A DNA stretch of 21,789 bases, from contig DAOQAK010000064.1 in NCBI GenBank assembly GCA_035353855.1, forward strand, positions 1-21,789. Direction: 5' to 3'. Both the position numbers and the translations under genes were made by a program. The notes under the pieces were generated by a model. That model made no database searches and was not told where the DNA came from. It saw only the letters and a program-made list of their open reading frames with translations. This DNA is from Bacteroidales bacterium. Its GTDB lineage: Bacteria; Bacteroidota; Bacteroidia; Bacteroidales; CG2-30-32-10. Positions 1 to 6,825 of this stretch are shown one piece after another. Positions within the stretch are counted from its first letter, which is position 1; each line of letters starts with the position of its first letter.

Positions 1-168
1 TCGGTTTGCGATACCCTTTTTCTTTTATTCTAACAAAATTTTAAACAGGCTCTAAATTTGGTTAAATTTATTTAATGAATTTTTTTTTTATTGAATTCAA
101 TTAAACTTTAGTAAACTAATTTTGAAATATTTTTCGGGCTTTCCTTTTTTTATATTCATTAAAATATT
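1..168. other. AT-rich intergenic DNA, no gene seen
   Basis: This stretch lies beyond the 3' end of the mvhA operon. It is very A+T-rich and I see no convincing coding frame on either strand. A perfect -7-like box (TAAATTTG) occurs at 53-60 on the plus strand, but no plus-strand gene follows it, so it is not called as a promoter. Confidence 0.5.
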
Positions 169-198
169 AAAAAGGAACCTCAATTGAAGTTCCTTTTT
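169..198 (-). terminator. Intrinsic terminator of the hdr-mvh operon
   Basis: The inverted repeat AAAAAGGAAC (169-178) / GTTCCTTTTT (189-198) forms a 10-bp stem with a 10-nt loop, about 20 nt past the mvhA stop. Read on the minus strand, the stem runs into a U-rich tract (CCUUUUUAAUAUUUU). This is a standard rho-independent layout and marks the 3' end of the six-gene operon. Confidence 0.85.
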
Positions 199-218
199 AA
201 TCAGATTGGTGTATTTAT

Positions 219-1682
219 TTAATCGCGTTTTATGGTTTGGTTAATGTTGCCATCCATATCACGTATGTTTACTATCATTGGCATTTGCCCGGGCAGACTG
301 TGTGTAGCGCATGAGAAACACGGGTCGTACGAACGGAAAGCCATTTCAATAAGGTTTAAAATACCATCGTCAACAGTAACGCCTTTTTTTATGAAACCCT
401 GTGCTGCTTTTTTAAGCGACATGCAAATGGCTGCGTTATTATTGGTTGTTCCAACAATCAGGTTTGCTTTTGTAACCATACCGTTTTCATCGGTCCAGTA
501 ATGGTGTGTTAAAGTACCTCTTTGTGCTTCAACAGTACCAACACCTTCAGTAGGTGTATTGTAAACTTTTGCTCTTAAATCAGGACTGCAAATTTCAGGA
601 ATGCTTGCCAGTTCTACAGCTCTTTCGGCAGAATAAATCAACTCAACCAAACGTGCCCAGTGCATTGCAAGGGTGTTGTGAACAGGTTTCCCACCGAGTG
701 TTGCATACATTTTTTCATATTCCTGTTGTGCAACAGGGGTTGCCATACCGTCGGATGCATTCAATCTTGATAACGGTGTTGCATGATATACACCTGAATC
801 CTGTCCTTCAACAAAACCTTTCCATCCAATTTTTTTCAGGTAAGGGAATTTTAAATAACTCCACTGTTCCACTCTTTCAGCAACATATTCCCTGTAATCT
901 TTGGGAGCATATTTGAATAGTTCTTTTCCTGTTGTGTCAACAACACGAACTTTTCCATCATAAAAATTCACTTTGTTATTTTCATCAACAAGGCCCATTG
1001 AATGGATATTAAGCTTGTACGGACCGTTAACAATGATGTCAACATATTCTTTATTTGCAAGAACAACATCGTTGAAAATCTTCATTGAGAATTTTGAAAA
1101 TTCAACAAATCCTTTTGCTTTTTCAAGAATATCTTTTCTTTGTTCTTCTTTCAATCCTTTGCGAACTCCGCTGGGAATATTCAGCATAACATGAGTCTGG
1201 TGACCGCCAAGCAGCGCCTGTATTTCCTGTGCTAAACGACGTTGTTTTAAAACTTCGGTTCCTATTTCTTTTCCTACTTTTGCAATAACACCAAGAACAT
1301 TTCTTTCGCCTTTTGGTGCTGTTGGCCCTACAACAAAATCGGGAGCACCGAGAGCATAGAAATGTGCAATATGGCTATGAACGAAATGAGCCATGTAAAA
1401 TAATTCCCTGATCATTTTTGCAGTAGGCGTAGGCTCTGCGTTGAAAACAGCATCAGCAGCTTTGCCGGCAGCCATGTGGTGACAGCCGGGGCATACACCG
1501 CAAATTTTTGTTACAATTTGTGAAACATCTTCAATGGCGCGTCCTTCAAGGAATTTTTCAAAACCTCTTAATTCAGGAACCTGGAAGTAAACATTATCTA
1601 CATCGCCATCGTCGTTGCAGAATATTTCTATTTTACCATGACCTTCAAGTCGGGTTACCGGATCTATTGTGTATTGTTTCAT
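219..1682 (-). CDS. mvhA: Group 3c [NiFe] hydrogenase large subunit MvhA
   Basis: This is the catalytic H2-splitting subunit (F420-non-reducing, MvhA type), 487 aa, cytoplasmic. The N-terminal Ni-binding motif is KICGVCPGCHH (C61, C64, H68) and the C-terminal one is DPCFSCATH (453-461; C455, C458, H461), so all four Ni-ligating cysteines are present. A 26-residue tail follows H461. In this family such a tail is removed by a maturation endopeptidase after Ni insertion, but no such protease is encoded in the window. An extra cysteine (C67) sits inside the first motif next to the conserved H68. The start overlaps the mvhG stop by 4 bp (ATGA type) and has a strong Shine-Dalgarno site at 1691-1697. 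Family assignment rests on these motifs and on the mvhG, mvhD and hdrA neighbours. It is the last gene of the operon. Confidence 0.96.
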   Translation of the reverse strand: MKQYTIDPVTRLEGHGKIEIFCNDDGDVDNVYFQVPELRGFEKFLEGRAIEDVSQIVTKICGVCPGCHHMAAGKAADAVFNAEPTPTAKMIRELFYMAHFVHSHIAHFYALGAPDFVVGPTAPKGERNVLGVIAKVGKEIGTEVLKQRRLAQEIQALLGGHQTHVMLNIPSGVRKGLKEEQRKDILEKAKGFVEFSKFSMKIFNDVVLANKEYVDIIVNGPYKLNIHSMGLVDENNKVNFYDGKVRVVDTTGKELFKYAPKDYREYVAERVEQWSYLKFPYLKKIGWKGFVEGQDSGVYHATPLSRLNASDGMATPVAQQEYEKMYATLGGKPVHNTLAMHWARLVELIYSAERAVELASIPEICSPDLRAKVYNTPTEGVGTVEAQRGTLTHHYWTDENGMVTKANLIVGTTNNNAAICMSLKKAAQGFIKKGVTVDDGILNLIEMAFRSYDPCFSCATHSLPGQMPMIVNIRDMDGNINQTIKRD

Positions 1683-2650
1683 TTCTGTTTCCTCCTTAAA
1701 ATAGAGCCGGGCAGGCTGAACCTGTAAAATGTTCCGGCTGGGTCAACAACTGATTCGATTGCTTTATCTATATCTTCCTGTTCTTTGCCTTCGAGCATGG
1801 ATGCGATAGCCGACATCATTTTTGCTCCCGGGTCGGGAATGCCCGGCAATGGCCCGTAACAACCACGGCAGGGTGCATTGCCCTCAATGCAGCGCACTCC
1901 GCAACCTCCGCGTGTAGCAGGTCCCATGCAAAGAATGCCTTGTTCATTCAGACAGGTTTCTCCATCATCAATAACTTCCCATGCACGTTTAAATTTAGTA
2001 ATATTCTTTTTATCTGATTTTTTTCTCTTGCAGTCATCACATTGAACACGGTCGAAAACACCTATCACCGAACCTTTCGGAGGTAATGCAGCTCCTGTTA
2101 CTACAGCCATGAAAACTTCAACAAGGCGTTCGGTTTGCGGAGGACAACCGGGGAGGTAGTAATCCACATCCACTACCTGGTTGAGTGTCATCACATCATT
2201 ATAAAATTTAGGAAGTGTAAGTTTTCCTTCTTTCACAATGGTTTCTGTTGTAGGGACCACTTTATTAGGATTATCAATGGATTCGCTTGTTTCGTAAACG
2301 CGCTTGAAAATTTCTTCTTTATTGGAAAAATTTGCCAGTCCGGGTATTCCTCCCATGTGCGCGCAAGAACCGTATGCTATCAATATTTTTGATTTTTTGC
2401 GAAGCAATTTTGCCATGTGCTCATTTTCACTTGTTCTTACAGCTCCATTGAAAAGCGTGATGTCAATATTTCCATCGGGCATTTCTTCCACATCTTTATA
2501 TTTCACGTCGAGCGCTATAGGCCAGAAAACAAGGTCAGCATGTTCCACTACTGTAAAGAGCGATTCATGAACATCGAGTACTGAAACACAGCAACCGCCG
2601 CAGGCAGCGCCCCAATATACAGCCAGTTTTATTTTTGGTTTATCAGCCAT
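1679..2650 (-). CDS. mvhG: Group 3c [NiFe] hydrogenase small subunit MvhG
   Basis: This 323-aa iron-sulfur subunit passes electrons from the NiFe site of MvhA toward MvhD. The N-terminal proximal-cluster motif CGGC (C17, C20) is present, followed by GSCAHMGG and LPGCPP, the remaining proximal-cluster motifs. The C-terminal half carries a cysteine-rich set (CDDC, CLNEQGILC, GGCGVRC, CRGC) that fits the medial and distal 4Fe-4S clusters of the family. There is no twin-arginine signal, so the enzyme is cytoplasmic. The ATG is preceded by AAGGAG (2660-2665), which overlaps the mvhD stop codon. That suggests coupled translation. The 3' end overlaps mvhA by 4 bp. Confidence 0.95.
   Translation of the reverse strand: MADKPKIKLAVYWGAACGGCCVSVLDVHESLFTVVEHADLVFWPIALDVKYKDVEEMPDGNIDITLFNGAVRTSENEHMAKLLRKKSKILIAYGSCAHMGGIPGLANFSNKEEIFKRVYETSESIDNPNKVVPTTETIVKEGKLTLPKFYNDVMTLNQVVDVDYYLPGCPPQTERLVEVFMAVVTGAALPPKGSVIGVFDRVQCDDCKRKKSDKKNITKFKRAWEVIDDGETCLNEQGILCMGPATRGGCGVRCIEGNAPCRGCYGPLPGIPDPGAKMMSAIASMLEGKEQEDIDKAIESVVDPAGTFYRFSLPGSILRRKQK
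1691..1697 (-). promoter_or_regulatory. Strong Shine-Dalgarno site for mvhA
   Basis: AAGGAGG on the minus strand, 8 nt before the mvhA ATG and inside the end of mvhG. It fixes the mvhA start. Sites this strong are unusual for Bacteroidota-type genes; most non-operon genes in this window have none. Confidence 0.75.
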
Positions 2651-2663
2651 TTATTATTTCTCC

Positions 2664-3116
2664 TTATTTTTCAATGGTTTCAACAACTTCTTTAATTTTT
2701 GAAGGACCCAGCTGCCTTATCTGTTCAGTCATTTCATTAACCACTTCCTGTAGTCTTTTTCCTTCGCTGGCGCTTATCCATTCCAGGCGCAACCTGTTCT
2801 TTTCAATGCCCATTTGTTCGGCATATTTTTGAAAGAGTGTGAATCTGCGCAGGCATTTATAATTCCCTTCAGCATAGTGACAATCGCCCGGGTGACAACC
2901 TCCGATAAGAACGCCATCGGCGCCTTTAGCAAAAGCTTCCATGATGAATTCAGGGTCGATACGGCCTGAACACATAACACGAACAACACGGGTGCTTGGA
3001 GCATATCTCAACCTGGAAACACCTGCAAGATCGGATGCAGTGTAAGTACACCAGTTGCAAAAGAAAGCAACGATCCTGGGCGTCCATGATTCATTATTAT
3101 TTATTGTAGATTGCAT
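2664..3116 (-). CDS. mvhD: MvhD: 2Fe-2S electron-transfer link between Mvh hydrogenase and HdrA
   Basis: This 150-aa protein matches the MvhD/delta-subunit family (FlpD-like). It has an FFCNWCTY motif (C20, C23), then RVMCSGRIDP (C49), then GGCHPGDCHY (C74, C79), which are the conserved cluster cysteines of this family. In the characterised Mvh-Hdr complex this subunit bridges the hydrogenase to the HdrA flavoprotein, and the gene order here (hdrA-mvhD-mvhG) agrees. No clear Shine-Dalgarno precedes its ATG, unlike mvhG, mvhA, hdrA and hdrB. The length is normal for the stand-alone protein and there is no fusion to HdrA. Confidence 0.94.
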   Translation of the reverse strand: MQSTINNNESWTPRIVAFFCNWCTYTASDLAGVSRLRYAPSTRVVRVMCSGRIDPEFIMEAFAKGADGVLIGGCHPGDCHYAEGNYKCLRRFTLFQKYAEQMGIEKNRLRLEWISASEGKRLQEVVNEMTEQIRQLGPSKIKEVVETIEK

Positions 3117-3131
3117 ATATCAGTATTTTAA

Positions 3132-5123
3132 TTAATCAATTAATAAACCATCAATTTCACTAAGTATTTCTTCATCATCAAAAAGATTCTGGAATATGGC
3201 ATTGGAGCCACATGCTGCTACACATGTTCCGCAACCTTTACATAGCGCTTCATTAATAAATGATTTCTTTTTTTCTGAATTGAAGGAGATAGCGGTATAA
3301 GGACACATATTGATACACACCTGGCAGCCACAACATTTTTCTTCAACTATACTTGCTGTATTTGGTTCCAGTTCAACATGTCCGGCATCAATAAGCGCCA
3401 GCGCTTCTGAAGCAGCAGCGCCTGCCTGTGCAACACTGTCGGGGATATCTTTTGGTCCCTGGCATGCTCCTGCAATGAAAACACCATCGGTGAAAGTGCT
3501 TACCGGCGCCAACTTAGGATGTCTTTCAAGGAAGAACCCTTCTGTTGAACAGGAAATGCTGAACATCTTTCTTACATCCTGTGCATCTTTGGCAGGTTCG
3601 AGACCTACAGAAAGAACGACCATATCAACAGGGATCCTGCGTACCATGCCAATCAAAGTATCTTCAGCACGGATTACAAGCTTTCCTTTTTCAGAATCGG
3701 TGGTAGCCCAGTCGGAAACTTCTGATACACGACCGCGAATAAACTGAATACCTTCATTTAATAATTTATCGTAAAATTCTTCATAACCTTTTCCCGGTGT
3801 TCTCATATCAATATAGAAGTTGTATACTTCAGCATCGGTATGTTCTTTAAGAAGGTGCGCCAGTTTCAGGGAATACATGCAACATACGCGTGAACACCAT
3901 TTGTTTGTTTTTTCATCTCTTGAGCCAACACAATGAATAATACCAATGCTTTTAGGTTTTGTTTTTCCATCTCTTAAAACAACATGACCTTCGGTTGGTC
4001 CTGAAGCATTGACAAGGCGTTCCACTTCGAGTGAAGTAAAAACGTTTGGATATTTCCCATAACCATAGTTGGATGATTTTATGGGATTGTGGGGCTCAAA
4101 GCCGGTTGAAAGAATAATTGTTCCCACGTTGATGTCAACAGTTTCTGCTTTCTGATTGAAATCGAAAGCATTTCTGTCGCATGCTTTAGCGCATGTCTGC
4201 TGGCATTTACCGGTTTTAAAATGCAAACAAACATTATCATCAACTCTGACAACTTGCGGAGTTGCCTGTGGGAACGGTATATATACAGGTTTCCTTTTTG
4301 AAAGTCCGAAGTTGAATTCATCATAGAATTTTCCTTGCTTAAAAATACAGGCATCAATACAAGCCAGGCATCCTACGCAAAGTTCTTCTTTTATATAACG
4401 TGGTTTTTTAGTTACCGTAATTTTATAGTTGCCCACAAAACCTTCAACGTTGGCTATTTCAGACCATGTCCATAATGTTATATTCGGATGTTTCAGAACA
4501 GATGACATTTTTGGCGTAAGGATACAAGCAGCGCAATCGAGTGTGGGGAAGGTCTTATCGAACTTAGCCATGTAACCGCCAATGGTTGCATCTTTTTCAA
4601 CGAGGTAAACTTTTTTCCCGGCGTTTGCTAAAGTTAACGATGCCGATATTCCTGCAATTCCACCACCTACTACCAATACATCAGGATTTACAGGAACTTT
4701 TTTCTTTTCCAGCGCTTTGTGGAAAGCTACGCGGTGAACAGCTGCCCGGGCAAGGTCTTTAGCTTTTATGGTTGCTTGTTCTTTATCTTCATGAACCCAT
4801 GAAGTATTTTCCCTGATATTCACCATCTGCATGTAGAACTGGTTCAGTCCTGCTTTTGCTGTAGCGTTTCTGAATGTAGGCTCATGCAATAAAGGTGAAC
4901 ACGAAGCAACAACGATCCTGTTCAGTTTTTGCTCTTTTATATCTTTTTGTATAAGTTCCTGACCGGGGTCGGAACACATGTATTTGTAATCTTTGGAAAC
5001 AACCACATTGGGTAATTTTGAAACATATTCAGCAACACCGGTTACATCAACAATGCTGGCTATGTTATGCCCACAATGGCATATATAAAAACCAATTCTT
5101 ATTTCTTCTTTCTGATTTGACAT
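3132..5123 (-). CDS. hdrA: HdrA: FAD-containing electron-bifurcating subunit of heterodisulfide reductase
   Basis: This 663-aa flavoprotein is the presumed bifurcation centre that splits electrons between ferredoxin and HdrBC. Visible parts are the N-terminal HdrA motif GFYICHCGHNIA (11-22; C15, C17); the FAD-binding GGGIAG (153-158); DCAACILTPKM (196-206); an inserted ferredoxin-like cluster set (CVGCLACIDAC 249-259, then further cysteines at 299-315); HCVGSRDE with CSRVCC (398-415); and two C-terminal 4Fe-4S sites (C597/600/603/607 and C628/631/634/638). The length is typical of single-copy HdrA, without a fused MvhD or second HdrA unit. The ATG has a strong Shine-Dalgarno, GGGAGG at 5131-5136. 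It lies between hdrB and mvhD, matching the order of protein contacts in the known complex. Confidence 0.95.
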   Translation of the reverse strand: MSNQKEEIRIGFYICHCGHNIASIVDVTGVAEYVSKLPNVVVSKDYKYMCSDPGQELIQKDIKEQKLNRIVVASCSPLLHEPTFRNATAKAGLNQFYMQMVNIRENTSWVHEDKEQATIKAKDLARAAVHRVAFHKALEKKKVPVNPDVLVVGGGIAGISASLTLANAGKKVYLVEKDATIGGYMAKFDKTFPTLDCAACILTPKMSSVLKHPNITLWTWSEIANVEGFVGNYKITVTKKPRYIKEELCVGCLACIDACIFKQGKFYDEFNFGLSKRKPVYIPFPQATPQVVRVDDNVCLHFKTGKCQQTCAKACDRNAFDFNQKAETVDINVGTIILSTGFEPHNPIKSSNYGYGKYPNVFTSLEVERLVNASGPTEGHVVLRDGKTKPKSIGIIHCVGSRDEKTNKWCSRVCCMYSLKLAHLLKEHTDAEVYNFYIDMRTPGKGYEEFYDKLLNEGIQFIRGRVSEVSDWATTDSEKGKLVIRAEDTLIGMVRRIPVDMVVLSVGLEPAKDAQDVRKMFSISCSTEGFFLERHPKLAPVSTFTDGVFIAGACQGPKDIPDSVAQAGAAASEALALIDAGHVELEPNTASIVEEKCCGCQVCINMCPYTAISFNSEKKKSFINEALCKGCGTCVAACGSNAIFQNLFDDEEILSEIDGLLID

Positions 5124-5130
5124 TCTTGTT

Positions 5131-5136
5131 CCTCCC
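5131..5136 (-). promoter_or_regulatory. Strong Shine-Dalgarno site for hdrA
   Basis: GGGAGG on the minus strand, 7 nt before the hdrA ATG and in the 17-bp gap after hdrB. Comparable sites precede hdrB (AGGAG, 6010-6014) and mvhG (AAGGAG, 2660-2665). Confidence 0.7.
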
Positions 5137-5140
5137 TGTA

Positions 5141-6001
5141 TTATTTTGCTAAACTTAAATTAGGTGATAACATACGGTGCAACCCTAATTCCTTATCGTT
5201 AATACCAAATGCCATTCCCATAAGCTGTGTAAAGTACATTACAGGAATTTTTATGTCTTCACCGAACATCCCGGTAACTTTTCCCTGGAAACATTCGAGG
5301 TTAAACTGGCATAAGGGACATGAAGTAATAATAACATCAGCTCCTCTGAATTTGGCTTCTTTTAATAAAAGGAAATTCATTCTCATTCCAATTTCGGAGA
5401 TGGTGCTGGTCATGCTTCCGCTGCAGCATCTTGTTTTCAGAGGCCAGTCAATAGCTTCAGCGCCTAAAGCTTTTGCAATGTCATCCATGGTATGCGGGTC
5501 TCGCTGGTCATCAAAAGTATTGATAGGTCTTATCAGCTGGCAACCATAATAACTGGCTACTTTCAAGCCTTTTAAATTTTTTGAAATGGTATTTTCTATA
5601 GTTTTAAGTCCGATATCATTTATCAGAACATCGAGCGGATGACGCACATTTACTTTGTTTGAAAAAGGCATTCCTATTTTATTAAGTTCATCATGAACTT
5701 TTTCTTTTATCTTTTTATCCGTATCAAGATAGTTCTTTGTTTTCTGCAAACCCATGTAACATGCAGCGCAGGGGGCAATAATATCTGCTCCTCCCTGTTT
5801 TTCGGCTAATGCCAGATTCCTTGCAATAAGGCTGATAGCGCTGGTTTCGTTGATAGCCATGTAGTTTGTGGCGCCGCAGCAATTCCAGTCCTCAATTTCT
5901 TCGAGGGGAACATTCAGCTTTTTAAATACTGCAAGCAGCGATTCTTCATATGATCTGCCGGATGATTTAAGCGAACAACCCGGGTAATATAAATATTTCA
6001 T
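5141..6001 (-). CDS. hdrB: HdrB: heterodisulfide reductase subunit with two CCG-type cysteine motifs
   Basis: This 286-aa protein carries the catalytic part of the Hdr module. Two cysteine-rich CCG domains are visible: C9, C41-C42, C78, C81, and C154, C192-C193, C228, C231. In methanogen HdrB these bind two unusual non-cubane 4Fe-4S clusters that cleave the heterodisulfide. The first motif is canonical (NCCGA). The second reads RCCSGS, with a serine before the glycine. The cysteine set is otherwise complete, so the protein should be functional. The natural substrate in this organism is unknown; CoM-S-S-CoB is not expected outside methanogens. Its start codon and Shine-Dalgarno (6010-6014) sit in the short gap after hdrC. 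Confidence 0.94.
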   Translation of the reverse strand: MKYLYYPGCSLKSSGRSYEESLLAVFKKLNVPLEEIEDWNCCGATNYMAINETSAISLIARNLALAEKQGGADIIAPCAACYMGLQKTKNYLDTDKKIKEKVHDELNKIGMPFSNKVNVRHPLDVLINDIGLKTIENTISKNLKGLKVASYYGCQLIRPINTFDDQRDPHTMDDIAKALGAEAIDWPLKTRCCSGSMTSTISEIGMRMNFLLLKEAKFRGADVIITSCPLCQFNLECFQGKVTGMFGEDIKIPVMYFTQLMGMAFGINDKELGLHRMLSPNLSLAK

Positions 6002-6028
6002 ATCTGTTTCTCCTGTTTAATTATGTTC

Positions 6029-6616
6029 TTAAGCTTCGGCTTTACCAATAATTTTTCTAATCTGTTCTTTATTTTTAGCACCTTTTTCAAATGGCAGAAG
6101 CCTGCCGGTGAAAAAGAGTTTGATGCCTAAAGAAGTATATCCAAGTATTTTAAAAATATTATACTTTAAATAGTAATTTATGAGCAGCCAGGTTTCATTG
6201 CTTCTTCCACGTTTTTTTATTTCATTAAAAAAAGTGTTGGCCATTATTGGAACAGGGAAGTTCTTCGGGTATATCTTATTTTTGATGGCTTCTCTTTTCA
6301 GGGCATACATTACATCTGTGATTTTAATTCCTTTTGGGCATTCTACAGAGCAATTGTAACAGGAAGCACAAAGCCAGACTGTTTTGTTTGAAAGTACTTC
6401 ATCTTTAAATCCGGCTCTGACCATCGCAATTATTTTTCGCGGAGTGTAATCCATGTAAATACTTAACGGGCATGCAGAGCTGCAGTTGCCGCATTGAATG
6501 CATCCGAAAAGTTTTTCACCATGAGCATTTTTGGCAATCAGTTTTCCGAAATTTTTGTCCAGATCTGATTCGTGTTTGATCTCTTGTAACTCAAAATTCT
6601 TAATTTTTGCCTTCAT
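6029..6616 (-). CDS. hdrC: HdrC: iron-sulfur subunit of heterodisulfide reductase
   Basis: This 195-aa protein is the electron relay between HdrA and HdrB. It contains two classical 4Fe-4S motifs, CIQCGNCSSACP (C39, C42, C45, C49) and CASCYNCSVECP (C83, C86, C89, C93), followed by an alpha-helical C-terminal part with hydrophobic stretches (about 150-175). Those stretches are not strong enough to call membrane anchors. It is the first gene of the minus-strand operon, 27 bp ahead of hdrB, and divergent from hypF. No Shine-Dalgarno is visible before its ATG. Some bacterial HdrC proteins are annotated only as 4Fe-4S dicluster proteins, but the context here makes HdrC firm. Confidence 0.92.
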   Translation of the reverse strand: MKAKIKNFELQEIKHESDLDKNFGKLIAKNAHGEKLFGCIQCGNCSSACPLSIYMDYTPRKIIAMVRAGFKDEVLSNKTVWLCASCYNCSVECPKGIKITDVMYALKREAIKNKIYPKNFPVPIMANTFFNEIKKRGRSNETWLLINYYLKYNIFKILGYTSLGIKLFFTGRLLPFEKGAKNKEQIRKIIGKAEA

Positions 6617-6772
6617 TATTTTTGGGATTTTCTATTTTAGATATTGGGATATTTTTTTAATATAGAACAAATTATTCCAAAGGAAAAAGTAAAAAAAAAA
6701 TTGGTTTTTAAAAATTATGTTGTATTTTTTTACAATAAACTGCATAAAAGCAATATAAATAGAAAATTTATA

Positions 6773-6780
6773 TAATTTTG
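6773..6780 (+). promoter_or_regulatory. Bacteroidota-type -7 box for hypF
   Basis: TAATTTTG is a perfect match to TAnnTTTG, the -7 element of the Bacteroidota primary sigma factor. It lies 45 nt before the hypF TTG. No convincing -33 TTTG is seen at the usual distance. The 209-bp divergent gap must also hold the hdrC promoter, but I see no perfect box in that direction. Confidence 0.5.
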
Positions 6781-6825
6781 TCATGATAAAAATGGTAGTG
6801 TAGAAAGCGTTTATTTATACAGAAG

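Noticed and set aside
53..60. Perfect -7 promoter box on the plus strand
   Set aside because: No plus-strand gene follows before the convergent terminator and mvhA, and such 8-mers arise by chance in AT-rich DNA.
6617..6772. Promoter for hdrC on the minus strand
   Set aside because: A promoter must exist here, but I found only imperfect matches to TAnnTTTG (for example TAATTTG near 6668-6674), so no position is claimed.
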